From Bacteroidota bacterium (GTDB taxonomy: Bacteria > Bacteroidota > Bacteroidia > Bacteroidales > Prolixibacteraceae): 64,000 nucleotides of DNA. The stretch is taken from positions 40,783 through 104,782 of the forward strand of contig JAEYNZ010000140.1 in NCBI GenBank assembly GCA_023412195.1. The letters run 5' to 3'. The notes beneath the pieces are model-generated. The model had not been told where the DNA came from. It did not search any database and worked only from the letters and a program-made list of their open reading frames with translations. Shown here piece by piece: positions 7,196 to 16,945 of the stretch. The stretch's first letter is position 1, and every line of letters starts with the position of its first letter. The position numbers and the translations under genes were made by a program.

Positions 7196-9307
7196 ATGAG
7201 AAAATTTACTTTTTTATTCTTTTTGATGGTTTTTGCAACCTGGTCATATGGGCAGGTTATACATGGCGTATCGTGGGTAACATGGGCAAACGAACCTGAT
7301 TATGAAGATGTCACAGGTTATGCCACCAATCCTTACGATAACCCGCAGGTTACTATTTACAAAGCACCATCATCCTGGACACCTGTTAACAGTGTAGCAT
7401 CATTTGATGCAACCTGGGATTTACTGGGTGATGAGCACAAGGTTGCCAATGGAACCAATGTTACAGGAGGCGATCTTTTTGATCTGGACGGGGACGGCAC
7501 TTTTGGTGCGGCATGGAAGGGAGTACATGACGGTGAAAACTTTTATGTATTGCTGAAATATTATGACACCAATAATGTAGCCGATGCCGCAACGAAGACT
7601 TTTGAAATTATGGCTCAGCCAACCAGCATTTTAAGGCATGAGCCTACATTTGTAGCTGCAGCCGACAGCACAGCAGCCAATACCATGAGTGGCGAAGACC
7701 TGGTACTTCAATACCAGAACCAGGCATATGCCCGTTCAGTTGCATTAGGCGGAGGCAAAGCTTTATTTGCTGACGGAATGGTAACAGAATACAGCGCTTC
7801 AATGGGAGTTACGAAAAATGACTGGCAACCATTTTTCATTGGCAACTGGGGAGCCAATGAAGCGGGCCTGAATGCATTTCTTGATGCCGATCATTTCTGG
7901 GATGAAACTGATGGAGTTATAAGGGCAGTACTTGTGATGTCACTCGACGGTGTTTTATCATACCCTACCGATATGTCTGATCTGGCAGGAGAACGTACGG
8001 CATTTGAAGTAGGTGACACCTTATCCTTCGATGTAAAATCGAATGCAAAGAAAGATGAAGCCAATGTAGAATATTTCTGGTCGGCAGACAGGAACAATGG
8101 TTACGCTTCGAACTATTACAGCGGACATGTAACCTTATCACCACAGGTATTGGGAGAAGAAACACCTGATTCTGATTATATTATCCATGGTGTTTCATGG
8201 GTTACATGGGCAAACGAACCCGATTATGAAGGAGTTACCGGATATGCCACCAATCCTTATGACAATCCGGAAGTTACTATTCTTAAAGCTCCGGCAACAT
8301 GGGAACCTGTTTCCGATAATACTTCATTTGATGCCACATGGGATATCCTGGGTGAAGAACACCTAGTTGCCAATCCAACAAATGTTGCGGGCGGCGATCT
8401 GTTTGATCTGAACGGAGATGGTACTTTTGGAGCTTCATGGAAAGGAGTACATGACGGACAAAACTTTTATCTTCTCCTGAAATATTATGATACCAACGCT
8501 GTTGCAGATCCAGGGACCAAAACTTTCGAGGTTATGGCCCAGCCAACCAGTTACATCAGGCATGAGCCAACTTTTGCAGCAGCAGCTGACAGCACTGCAG
8601 CCAATACCATGAGTGGCGAAGACCTGGTACTTGAATACCAGAACCAGGCATATGCCCGTTCAGTTGCATTAGGCGGAGGCAAGGCTTTATTTGCTGACGG
8701 AATGGTAACAGAATACAGCGCTTCAATGGGAGTTACGAAAAATGACTGGCAGCCATTTTTCATAGGGAACTGGGGTGCTAATGAAGCAGGACTTAATGCA
8801 TTCCTTGATGCAGATCATTACTGGAATGAGACTGACGGAGTGATAAGAGCAGTTCTGGTCATGTCGCTGGATGGTGTTTTGTCGTACCCTTCAGATCCAT
8901 CAGATCTTGCAGGTGAAAGAACAGCACTTAAAATTGGTGAAACATTTGCCTTTGATGTAAAAATGAATGCGAAGAAGGATGAAGCCAATGTTGAATACTT
9001 CTGGTCAGCTGACAGGAACAACGGCTATGCATCGAATTATTACAGTGGACATCTGACATTATCAAATGATATTGCTACGAGTACAAAAGATTTAAAAGCT
9101 CAGCCTGAAGCACGTGTTTATATTCATAACAATATACTCATGGTAAAAGGTCAGGAGCCAGTAAATCTTGAAGTTTATAATATGCTTGGAGCAAGGTTGA
9201 AATCAGCAAAACTTGTAAACAGGCTTTCACTCCAGGATTTACAGAATGGGGTATACCTGGTCCGTGTCAACAATGAACGTACAGTTACAAAAGTAGTTAA
9301 GTTTTAG
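7196..9307 (+). CDS. Secreted protein with duplicated ~308-residue domain and T9SS tail
   Basis: The protein has 703 residues. A signal peptide (1-20) is followed by two near-copies of one domain, about 21-320 and 329-628, each opening with HGVSWVTWANEPDYE and containing a DLDGDGTFG- or DLNGDGTFG-like acidic loop that could bind calcium. The last 65 residues (EVYNMLGARLKSA ... GVYLVRVNNE) are a type A T9SS sorting domain, so the product is expected on the surface or outside the cell. The fold looks like an all-beta CBM9/DOMON-type sandwich, but I do not recognise the family for certain. A strong terminator follows, so it is transcribed alone or with the sigma factor. Its position by the sigma factor and upstream of SusCD suggests ligand or glycan binding. 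Confidence 0.8.
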   Translation: MRKFTFLFFLMVFATWSYGQVIHGVSWVTWANEPDYEDVTGYATNPYDNPQVTIYKAPSSWTPVNSVASFDATWDLLGDEHKVANGTNVTGGDLFDLDGDGTFGAAWKGVHDGENFYVLLKYYDTNNVADAATKTFEIMAQPTSILRHEPTFVAAADSTAANTMSGEDLVLQYQNQAYARSVALGGGKALFADGMVTEYSASMGVTKNDWQPFFIGNWGANEAGLNAFLDADHFWDETDGVIRAVLVMSLDGVLSYPTDMSDLAGERTAFEVGDTLSFDVKSNAKKDEANVEYFWSADRNNGYASNYYSGHVTLSPQVLGEETPDSDYIIHGVSWVTWANEPDYEGVTGYATNPYDNPEVTILKAPATWEPVSDNTSFDATWDILGEEHLVANPTNVAGGDLFDLNGDGTFGASWKGVHDGQNFYLLLKYYDTNAVADPGTKTFEVMAQPTSYIRHEPTFAAAADSTAANTMSGEDLVLEYQNQAYARSVALGGGKALFADGMVTEYSASMGVTKNDWQPFFIGNWGANEAGLNAFLDADHYWNETDGVIRAVLVMSLDGVLSYPSDPSDLAGERTALKIGETFAFDVKMNAKKDEANVEYFWSADRNNGYASNYYSGHLTLSNDIATSTKDLKAQPEARVYIHNNILMVKGQEPVNLEVYNMLGARLKSAKLVNRLSLQDLQNGVYLVRVNNERTVTKVVKF

Positions 9308-9327
9308 CATTATTAACAGGAAGTTTC

Positions 9328-9358
9328 AAAGGCTACCTTTAACAGGTAGCCTTTGTTT
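9328..9358 (+). terminator. Rho-independent terminator
   Basis: Perfect 11-bp stem AAAGGCTACCT / AGGTAGCCTTT with a 5-base loop, followed by GTTTT. It ends the repeat-protein transcript 21 bases after its stop codon. Confidence 0.85.
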
Positions 9359-9394
9359 TAAAACCAGCAAAACCGTTATTTATAAAAAATAACT

Positions 9395-10525
9395 GTGAAC
9401 CCTAAGGAAAAAAAACCGGCCATTTTACTTGCAGTGATGATCTTGTTTCTGTTCATGGGCATTGATTTCATCCTGGGTGTGACGATGATACCTGACCATT
9501 TCAACAGTTTCAGAGTACAGAATTCAATTTACCATCATGGCCTGCAGAAAAATGTAAATGCAACAGCCGTTTGGGGTCCGTTATTTTACAGTTTCCATAC
9601 CAACAGCCTGTCATTTCGGGATAACAGTACGCGCACAATTCCACTGAAATCGGAAAAGAAAAGAATTCTGATTATGGGTGATTCTCATTCCGAAGGGGTA
9701 GGTGTAGAATATCAGTTCACCTTTGCCGGGCGGTTACAGGATAAAGGACATGCAGAAGGGGTGGAAATTCTAAATGCATCAGCTGTAAGTTATAGCCCAA
9801 AAATACATTATTTAAAATCGGATTATCTGATTAATCAAAAAGGACTGGAAGTGGATGAAATCTGGGTAGCAATTGATATCTCCGACCTTCAGAATGAAAT
9901 AGCATATAAAACCTTTCGGCCTGAGACCGGGCAAAAGGAAGGTGAAAAAGGTAAATGGAAAAGGTTTTTAAAACATAACTCTTTTACCTTTTATACCCTA
10001 CTGCAATTTCGGGAAAATAAGGAAACAGCTAAACTAAACCAAACATTGTTAAACACTAAAAGCAAAAGAGGAAGTTTACCTGATTTAAATTCAATTGAAC
10101 TTTATAAAGAATTTTTCAGGTCATTCACCGATGAAGAATTGATAAAAAACCCCGATTTTCATGGAGTTTCAGAATGGATATATGAAGAAAAACTTCGAGA
10201 ACTTGCAGACGAAGGGCTGCAACTGGGATTTGATAATATCAGAAAATTGAATATGATCTGCCGTAACAGGAAAATTAAACTCCGGTTGAGCGTACATCCC
10301 TGGCAAACACAGATCATGAAAAGAGATACATCCGATTATTATGTTGAAAGCTGGAAGAACTTCTGCAGCGATGAAAACATTGAATTTAATAATCTGTATC
10401 CGTTATTTATCAATCATGAAAATCCGGTGATGGTTATCAAAAGCTGTTATATTGAAGGTGACAATCACTGGAATGAGATTGGACATCAAAGGGTAGCCGA
10501 ATATCTTAAGGAATATCTGAACTAA
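9395..10525 (+). CDS. Membrane-anchored SGNH hydrolase / AlgX-AlgJ-like acyl-transfer protein (copy 1)
   Basis: The 376 residues begin with GTG at 9395. One N-terminal membrane helix (about 8-31) would place the catalytic domain outside the cytoplasm. The nucleophile motif is ILIMGDSHSEG with S97, and the C-terminal D356-N-H358-W-N motif matches the D-x-H-W form seen in AlgX/AlgJ-type acetyl-handling proteins better than plain GDSL esterases. A paralogue with the same layout lies at 22911-24062. It heads the operon SGNH-TPR lipoprotein-SusC-SusD-lipoprotein (gap to the next gene 4 bases). O-acetyl transfer to, or removal from, a glycan is a plausible role; substrate unknown. Confidence 0.75.
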   Translation: MNPKEKKPAILLAVMILFLFMGIDFILGVTMIPDHFNSFRVQNSIYHHGLQKNVNATAVWGPLFYSFHTNSLSFRDNSTRTIPLKSEKKRILIMGDSHSEGVGVEYQFTFAGRLQDKGHAEGVEILNASAVSYSPKIHYLKSDYLINQKGLEVDEIWVAIDISDLQNEIAYKTFRPETGQKEGEKGKWKRFLKHNSFTFYTLLQFRENKETAKLNQTLLNTKSKRGSLPDLNSIELYKEFFRSFTDEELIKNPDFHGVSEWIYEEKLRELADEGLQLGFDNIRKLNMICRNRKIKLRLSVHPWQTQIMKRDTSDYYVESWKNFCSDENIEFNNLYPLFINHENPVMVIKSCYIEGDNHWNEIGHQRVAEYLKEYLN

Positions 10526-10529
10526 GGGA

Positions 10530-11504
10530 ATGAAAACAAAACCCGGAAGATACTTTACAGTTATAGTAGTCATTCTGATTATACAATCATGCTTGAAAGG
10601 GGAGCCTTTGAAACAAATGGAGGACCTCTCAAAGCTTTATTCCGATAAAAAAATTACAAATTCTCAGATGCTTTATGAAATGGGAAAAGTTTACCTGGAA
10701 AATAATGAAAACCAGCAGGTAAAATATGACTATTTTAACCGGCTCATTATTTCAGGATATTCTACACATGTCATTCATCATTACCTGTTAAGACAGGAGG
10801 AGGAATTACAAGAAAACGACATGAAAATAGTGTTGTTTGCCCTGAATGAAGGGAAGCACTTTAAACTGGCAGATTCATTCAGGAAAAAATTCAGTGCCAA
10901 ATTTATTAACCAGCTTAATACTATGTCAGAGGCAAGTGATTCTTTAATTTATTACGATACCCTTATAAAGAGGATACCGCGGGCAGAAGCTTATTTAAAC
11001 AGAAGTCGGTTTTTTTCCAGAATGGGAGCAACAGACATGGCAGGAGCCGATGCTGAAATTGTCATGGAAACGGATCCATGTCATGAGGATGCAGTTTTTC
11101 AGCAGGCTATTACATTGTTCCAGCAGGAAAAGACGAAAAATGTCATTGCTTTGCTGGAGAGTTGCAATATTTTACACACAGAATGGCATCCGGTTTTCTA
11201 CAAGCTTGCTTTTGAAATTGAATCAGTGAAGAATTCAGCAAATAGTATAGAAGAAAAGCTTTTCAAACAGGCCAACCTGTATGTAAACAATGGTTTTGCA
11301 GACATAGCCCTTAGAAAAAACAATGAGTTACTGGAGATGAAGGGAGTAGATAATCCAGATTACATTGCATTACAGGCTTTTATCCATTACCGGTTAAAAA
11401 ACAAGGCATTGGCTGAAAAGTACATAAAAGATGCGGAAAGCCTGACAGGTAAAAAATCAAGATTAGGAGAAATGATTGCAGGCATGGAACAGGTTCAGGA
11501 CTGA
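10530..11504 (+). CDS. TPR-like lipoprotein of unknown function
   Basis: The 324-residue protein starts with a lipoprotein signal ending LIIQSC (Cys about residue 21). The mature part is helical, with TPR-like pairs around 140-215 (YLNRSRFFSRMGATDMAGAD ... AVFQQAITLFQQEK) and again near 240-315. It begins 4 bases after the SGNH gene and sits just ahead of SusC, so it belongs to that operon and may be a periplasmic or outer membrane scaffold. No specific family is recognised. Confidence 0.7.
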   Translation: MKTKPGRYFTVIVVILIIQSCLKGEPLKQMEDLSKLYSDKKITNSQMLYEMGKVYLENNENQQVKYDYFNRLIISGYSTHVIHHYLLRQEEELQENDMKIVLFALNEGKHFKLADSFRKKFSAKFINQLNTMSEASDSLIYYDTLIKRIPRAEAYLNRSRFFSRMGATDMAGADAEIVMETDPCHEDAVFQQAITLFQQEKTKNVIALLESCNILHTEWHPVFYKLAFEIESVKNSANSIEEKLFKQANLYVNNGFADIALRKNNELLEMKGVDNPDYIALQAFIHYRLKNKALAEKYIKDAESLTGKKSRLGEMIAGMEQVQD

Positions 11505-11551
11505 AAAAAGGTGATGAAAAATATTATAAAATTAATTTGAATAATGAAGCT

Positions 11552-14500
11552 ATGAAAAAAAGAATCATGTTTAAAACATTAATGTTAATGTTTATGATCA
11601 TGTTACAGGGGTCCTTTCTGATGGCACAGCAAATGGTATCAGGTGTTGTTACCGACGTGACATCAGGACAGACATTGATTGGTGCAACTGTTATTTTGAA
11701 AGGGACAACAAGAGGAACTGTAACCGGAGTTGATGGAAGTTATTCCATCAATATTCCAAGCTTGCAAGATACCCTGCTTTTCTCTTTTGTAGGCTATGAA
11801 AATGTAGAGGTTCCGGTTGCAGGAAGAACAGCTGTTAACGTCAGCATGCGCGAAAGTGACCTGATGCTTCAGGAGATGGTAGTTATTGGTTATGGAACAG
11901 TGAGAAAGTCGGATCTGACGGGATCAGTAGCGGTAGTTTCATCAGAAGATTTAACAAGGATTCCTGCTTCCAATTTCACAAGGGCCTTGCAGGGGCGGGC
12001 TCCAGGAGTCATTGTTTCACAGTCGGGAAGCCCGGGAAGCAGTGCACAGATCAGAGTCAGAGGTATTGGATCAATAAATCAGAACCCTAACCCGATTTAT
12101 GTGATTGACGGTGTCATTACAGGTGGACTGGGGAACGTGAATCCAACTGATATTGAAACCATACAGGTACTGAAAGATGCTTCGGCAGCTGCAATTTACG
12201 GGGCTGACGGAGCAAATGGGGTCATTATTATAACCACCAAAAGAGGGGAAAAAGGACGACCCAAAATCAGCCTCTCGAGCTATGTCAGTATGAGCAGGAC
12301 ACCAGGACAATTTGATGTAATGAATGCCAGTGAGTATGCAAGTTTCTACTCTACCTTGCTGCAGGAAAGTAATATTTCCATACCGATAGGATATCAGGAT
12401 CATTTTCGACAGTGGTATTTTGGAGAAGGTTGGCAGGAAGGGACTAAATGGCAGGATGAAGTTACCCGTAGTGGTTTAGACCAGAACTATTCTGTCAGGA
12501 TATCAGGAGGAGGCGATGATTCCAATTTCAGCATTTCTTTAAATCATGTCAATGAAAAAGGTATTCTTCTTGCATCAGCTGCGCAACGTTATAACCTTAG
12601 GGTAAATTCCGATTTCAACATTGGAAAGTACATAAAGATCGGTGAATCTCTTAGCCTTACAAGAAGTACAGGTCAAAATCCTACCACATACCAGGGCAAT
12701 CCATGGCAGGTTACTTTAATTACCTCTCCGTTAATGCGTATGTTCAATGAAAATAATAAGGGTGGATATGAAGGCCCCCAGATTCCATATGAATATACCA
12801 TGGAAAACGGAACTATTGAAATAGTTAACAACACCGGATATAACGATAAGCCCAATCCTGTTGGTCCGATGATGATTGGTGATGACAGGAGCTTTAACAA
12901 CAATGTTCTTGCAAGCCTGTACCTCGAGATTAAACCAATCAAATGGTTCACATACCGCTTAACACCATCTGTTGAAGCGGGTTTTGGAAGGTCAAAATTC
13001 TGGTTTCCTGCCTTTGACATGGGTGTAAGGAGCCGTGCACAGGCTGAACTGACGGAGAATTTTTATGAAAACATTGGCCTGTCACTTGAAAATCAGGTTA
13101 CTTTTTCAAACCGTTATGGAAACAATAACATAACAGCTACAGCTGTTCATCATGTAAGGAAAAATGAAGGCAATTCGATCAATGCCACAGCCCAGGGTTT
13201 CCCGTATGAACAATTGAATGTGATCAGCCAGTCTTATGAAGAGGGCCGCCAGGTAGGAGGCTTTTACAGCCCCTTTACCTCGGAATCATATTTAGGAAGG
13301 TTAATTTATGATTATGCTGGCAAATATTTAATAACCGGCAGTTTGCGGTACGACGGAAATTCGCGCTTTGGTCCTGAAAACCGGTGGGGGTCATTTCCTT
13401 CGGTTTCTGCAGCATGGAAGGTTAATGAAGATTTCTTGCAGGGCATTGAACAAATTTCGATGTTAAAACTTCGTTTTGGCTGGGGGAAAACAGGAAATTC
13501 GAACATCGGAAGTTTCCAGTATCAGTCGGTGATCGATAATTTTGATCAGTTTTCACCAATATTTGGTGCAGACCAGAGATTAGTGCCTGCATTGAACGTC
13601 GTTCATAGTTTTGGCAACCCTTCCATTAAATGGGAAGCAGCTGAAATGATGAACTTTGGAGCTGATCTCAATCTTTTTAACAACCGTATTCAGCTTAGTG
13701 CAGAATATTATATAAAGAATCAGGATGACCTGTTGGTCAAGATCCCTATGTCGGCTGCATTCGGACGGGTATCAGGGGCAGGTGATCCATGGGTGAATCT
13801 TGGTGAAATTCAAAATCGCGGATTTGAGTTTACTGGTACCTACAGGAAAATGGAAGGAGCATTTAATTATTCAGCTTCAGCAAACCTAACTACTATAAAA
13901 AATGAGGTTGTTTATATCCCCGGAGATATACTTTCGGGCAACAACCTTACAACACTTGGCCATACAATTGGCAGTTTTTATGGTTATGTTGCTGAACGGA
14001 TTCTTACAGCTGCTGATTTCGACGAATCCAACCAGTACCTTCATGCATCCCCAGCAACAGGAAAGCCGGAACCCGGTGATTTAAAATTCAAGGATCTCAA
14101 TAATGATGGAATCATCAATGATCTGGACAGAACGATTATTGGTAAGGCCGTTCCAGATTTTATCTATAGCCTGAACCTGGAGGCTCAATACATGAATTTC
14201 GATATATCATTATTCTTTTATGGCATGCAAAATTTCCAGGTCTATAATCATTTAAGGGCAGCAATTGAAGGATTTTCCACACAGGATATGGGTCATAACA
14301 AACTGCGTGATTATTCCTTGAACTATTACAGGGCTGACAGGCCGTCGACAAAATATATCAGGGCCGATCTGAACAATAGAAATCAAAACGACAGGCCATC
14401 TACATGGTTTCTTGAAGAGGCCTCATTTGTAAGATTGAAAGATGTACAGCTTGGATATACCATACCAACTCAGGTTATAAATAAAACCGGGCTTGCAAGT

Positions 14501-14662
14501 ACAAGGATATACGTTAGTGCGACCAATTTATTAACTTTAACCCAATATACAGGTCGTGATCCTGAGGCTCCAACAGTAAGCGGACCTCTTACACCTGGAA
14601 ATGATGGCGGAACATATCCGGTTCCCCGTTCTTTAACTTTAGGTGTTCAGGTTGATTTTTAA
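11552..14662 (+). CDS. SusC/RagA-type TonB-dependent outer membrane receptor (SusC1)
   Basis: Imports an oligosaccharide or peptide ligand across the outer membrane with TonB energy. The chosen ATG 11552 gives about 1036 residues and a clean signal peptide ending LMAQ; a TTG at 11537 would add five residues. Domains: carboxypeptidase-regulatory-like beta domain (about 28-100, SGVVTDVTSGQTLIGATV), a TonB-box-like EMVVIGYGT, the plug (DLTGSV ... IRVRGIGSINQNPNPIYVIDG ... GADGANGVIIITTK), then the 22-strand barrel ending in QVDF. It has no STN domain. SusD starts 18 bases after the stop, giving a standard transport pair. It is closely related to SusC2 at 29722. Confidence 0.95.
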   Translation: MKKRIMFKTLMLMFMIMLQGSFLMAQQMVSGVVTDVTSGQTLIGATVILKGTTRGTVTGVDGSYSINIPSLQDTLLFSFVGYENVEVPVAGRTAVNVSMRESDLMLQEMVVIGYGTVRKSDLTGSVAVVSSEDLTRIPASNFTRALQGRAPGVIVSQSGSPGSSAQIRVRGIGSINQNPNPIYVIDGVITGGLGNVNPTDIETIQVLKDASAAAIYGADGANGVIIITTKRGEKGRPKISLSSYVSMSRTPGQFDVMNASEYASFYSTLLQESNISIPIGYQDHFRQWYFGEGWQEGTKWQDEVTRSGLDQNYSVRISGGGDDSNFSISLNHVNEKGILLASAAQRYNLRVNSDFNIGKYIKIGESLSLTRSTGQNPTTYQGNPWQVTLITSPLMRMFNENNKGGYEGPQIPYEYTMENGTIEIVNNTGYNDKPNPVGPMMIGDDRSFNNNVLASLYLEIKPIKWFTYRLTPSVEAGFGRSKFWFPAFDMGVRSRAQAELTENFYENIGLSLENQVTFSNRYGNNNITATAVHHVRKNEGNSINATAQGFPYEQLNVISQSYEEGRQVGGFYSPFTSESYLGRLIYDYAGKYLITGSLRYDGNSRFGPENRWGSFPSVSAAWKVNEDFLQGIEQISMLKLRFGWGKTGNSNIGSFQYQSVIDNFDQFSPIFGADQRLVPALNVVHSFGNPSIKWEAAEMMNFGADLNLFNNRIQLSAEYYIKNQDDLLVKIPMSAAFGRVSGAGDPWVNLGEIQNRGFEFTGTYRKMEGAFNYSASANLTTIKNEVVYIPGDILSGNNLTTLGHTIGSFYGYVAERILTAADFDESNQYLHASPATGKPEPGDLKFKDLNNDGIINDLDRTIIGKAVPDFIYSLNLEAQYMNFDISLFFYGMQNFQVYNHLRAAIEGFSTQDMGHNKLRDYSLNYYRADRPSTKYIRADLNNRNQNDRPSTWFLEEASFVRLKDVQLGYTIPTQVINKTGLASTRIYVSATNLLTLTQYTGRDPEAPTVSGPLTPGNDGGTYPVPRSLTLGVQVDF

Positions 14663-14680
14663 CAGTTAGAGTAATATTTA

Positions 14681-16399
14681 ATGAATGGAATCATGAATAA
14701 ATCGATTTTTAAAATAGCAATTGTATTATTATTGGTCATATCCACTTCGTGTAATGAAGATTTTCTGGAAACAGAAAATAAAAACCAGCTGACAGTGGAG
14801 AATTTTTACCAGACTCAACAGGATTTCTGGATGGGGCTTAATAGTCTATATACGCCACTTGCCGATGGAGGTATGTTCGGATTGCAGTTTCAATTATTGT
14901 TCAATTCCTTTGACGACAGGGTCCTGTTTGAAACCACAGGGCTTGACATGTTGAATATCAATGCATCCCACGCTTCAGTATCGAACATGTGGCGAGCTTT
15001 GTATTTTGGTATGTACCGGACGAATACTTTCATTAAAATGATAAATGAACGACCAGAAATTGAAGGCTTTCCCACAGCAACAAGGAATAATTACCTGGCA
15101 CAGGCAAGAGCATTACGGGGTGCATATCTTTTTTACCTTGTCACCCTCTTTAATGAACCTATATTTTATGATGAGAAAACGATACCGTCTGATTTGCTGA
15201 TCAACCTGACCAATGGGAAGCCTGAAGAATTTTGGAACCTTTTAAAGGAAGATTTTTTATATGGCATCCAGAATAACTCATTACCCATGTCTTATCCTCC
15301 CTCTGACCTGGGCAGGATAACAAAAGGTGCCGCCCAGGCAATGCTTGGAAAAGCAATGTTGTATAAACACTATCATTACTATGTCAGGAAAGGCCAGAAG
15401 GGAAGTCAGGGTGATCAGGAAGATCTGAGACTGGCCCGTGATATGTTTCAACAGGTTATGCAATCTGGCGTTTACGAGCTGATTCAGCCAAAAGCACCTA
15501 AATCCCGACAGGATTATATAAATGCAGTACTAAGTAATTTTACATGGGTTACTTTACCTGCCGGAAGCAATACATATCCTGCTGAAAATAATAAAGAATC
15601 GGTATGGGAGATCCAATACAGTGATGAGCGTATTGCTGCCGGATGGCTGCCGGGATGGCAATGGACAGGAGCATTGAATGCAGCTTATTTCAGCTCACAC
15701 CCTTCAAGCTTCAGAAATCATGAAGCACATCCTGACCTTTTCATGGCATTTGAAACAGATGGTGCACCTGAAGGATTCGACCGTGATCCTCGTGCATATG
15801 CAACACTATGGACCGATAATGAACTGATGGATTTCAGGGTTGGCAGTCCTTTTGAAAAAACAGCATACCGCAGTGGTGTTCACAATAAAAGGGTTGCATT
15901 TGCCAGAGGACTGATTGATTATCCCAATACCCATCCTTCAAGGGGTTTTGGTCTTAAAAAATATCACTATCCCGTTTATTATGATAAAGATGCACCAAAA
16001 AATGACCCTGTTAACCGTAAAATGATCAGGTATGCCGATGTATTACTTATGTATGCTGAGGTGGCTTTCCTGTTAAATGAAAACACAGGTGAAGGACTGG
16101 CAGCTTTAAACCAGGTAAGGGCAAGAGTTGATATGCCACCCGTTGCTGCTTTGACCAGAGACGCCATTATTCATGAACGTGATGTTGAGCTTGCTTTGGA
16201 AGGATGGCGATGGCTTGATTTGGTGCGCTGGAGCTTCGACCCTGAATGGGGAATCAACTGGACAACCATTTTGGGCAGGCAGGTAGGTCCGAATGACAAT
16301 GGAAATTATTTCGTTAAAGGCAAACATGAATATCTGCCCATTCCGGTTGAAGAGATTAATAAACACGAAGGACAGCTTCGTCAGAATCCGGGTTGGTAG
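14681..16399 (+). CDS. SusD/RagB-family outer membrane lipoprotein
   Basis: Surface ligand-binding lid of the SusC1 importer, 572 residues. A lipoprotein signal with the lipobox STSC (C24) is followed by NEDFLE, typical of SusD. The TPR-rich N-terminal half (QARALRGAYLFYLVTLFNEPIFY) and the C-terminal RagB/SusD domain with LFMAFETDGAPEG..., QVRARVDMP and ERDVELALEGWRWLDLVRW are intact. It starts 18 bases after SusC1 and is followed by a small lipoprotein gene. The binding specificity cannot be read, but the linked glycosidase suggests a glycan. Confidence 0.95.
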   Translation: MNGIMNKSIFKIAIVLLLVISTSCNEDFLETENKNQLTVENFYQTQQDFWMGLNSLYTPLADGGMFGLQFQLLFNSFDDRVLFETTGLDMLNINASHASVSNMWRALYFGMYRTNTFIKMINERPEIEGFPTATRNNYLAQARALRGAYLFYLVTLFNEPIFYDEKTIPSDLLINLTNGKPEEFWNLLKEDFLYGIQNNSLPMSYPPSDLGRITKGAAQAMLGKAMLYKHYHYYVRKGQKGSQGDQEDLRLARDMFQQVMQSGVYELIQPKAPKSRQDYINAVLSNFTWVTLPAGSNTYPAENNKESVWEIQYSDERIAAGWLPGWQWTGALNAAYFSSHPSSFRNHEAHPDLFMAFETDGAPEGFDRDPRAYATLWTDNELMDFRVGSPFEKTAYRSGVHNKRVAFARGLIDYPNTHPSRGFGLKKYHYPVYYDKDAPKNDPVNRKMIRYADVLLMYAEVAFLLNENTGEGLAALNQVRARVDMPPVAALTRDAIIHERDVELALEGWRWLDLVRWSFDPEWGINWTTILGRQVGPNDNGNYFVKGKHEYLPIPVEEINKHEGQLRQNPGW

Positions 16400-16461
16400 T
16401 ATGGATCAGGAAGTAAAGAATGGTTAACAAAATAATAAGAGCTATAAAACATTTAATTTCT

Positions 16462-16851
16462 ATGAAAAATACCACATATATCATGGCATTAGCTTTCCTC
16501 CTTCTGACTTTCGGATGCAATAAGGAAGAAGCTGTAACTCCTTCGGCAGATTTTACAACAAATTTGCAGGATAATACATTAAAAAGGGGCCGACCGTTCA
16601 CAATATATTTGAGTAACGTACAGGGAGAATTTGCTGTTTATTTTAAAGGGAATGACCTCAGGAACACTTACGACGCAAATGATCCTACAAGACTTGGCAC
16701 CCCATTTTCAACCAGTCTCGACTCTCTGGTAATTCCTGCTTATAACCTGACAGGAGAAAAGGTGTTCACAATTGTAGCATCTAGTTCTGGTAACTGGGCT
16801 AAGGATTATATCCAGGATATTAAATCAATAACTATCAACGTAGTTGATTGA
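16462..16851 (+). CDS. Small outer-surface lipoprotein of the SusCD operon (SusE-position)
   Basis: Starting at ATG 16462 (a longer frame from 16420 would hide the signal), this is a 129-residue lipoprotein with lipobox TFGC at about residue 19. The rest is a single beta-sandwich-like domain (RPFTIYLSNVQGEFAVYFKGND ... VFTIVASSSGNWAKDYIQD). Genes in this place after SusD often encode surface glycan-binding accessory lipoproteins. It is much shorter than classic SusE/SusF and probably has one Ig/PKD-like domain. A terminator follows. Confidence 0.7.
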   Translation: MKNTTYIMALAFLLLTFGCNKEEAVTPSADFTTNLQDNTLKRGRPFTIYLSNVQGEFAVYFKGNDLRNTYDANDPTRLGTPFSTSLDSLVIPAYNLTGEKVFTIVASSSGNWAKDYIQDIKSITINVVD

Positions 16852-16870
16852 TATCCAAAAAAAGCTAAAA

Positions 16871-16905
16871 AAAAAGCTGTCTTGATCAACAGGACAGCTT
16901 TTTTT
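16871..16905 (+). terminator. Rho-independent terminator after SusCD operon
   Basis: Stem AAAAAGCTGTC (16871-16881) / GACAGCTTTTT (16893-16903), an 11-base loop and a T-run. It separates the SusCD operon from the glycosidase-led operon. Confidence 0.88.
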
Positions 16906-16945
16906 ACTTATATTTTCGAACTTCAATATAAAACTTATCCGCACC

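Noticed and set aside
8551..8763. Minus-strand frame within the duplicated-domain gene
   Set aside because: Its partner frames recur antisense in both repeats simply because the sense repeats are similar; no independent evidence.
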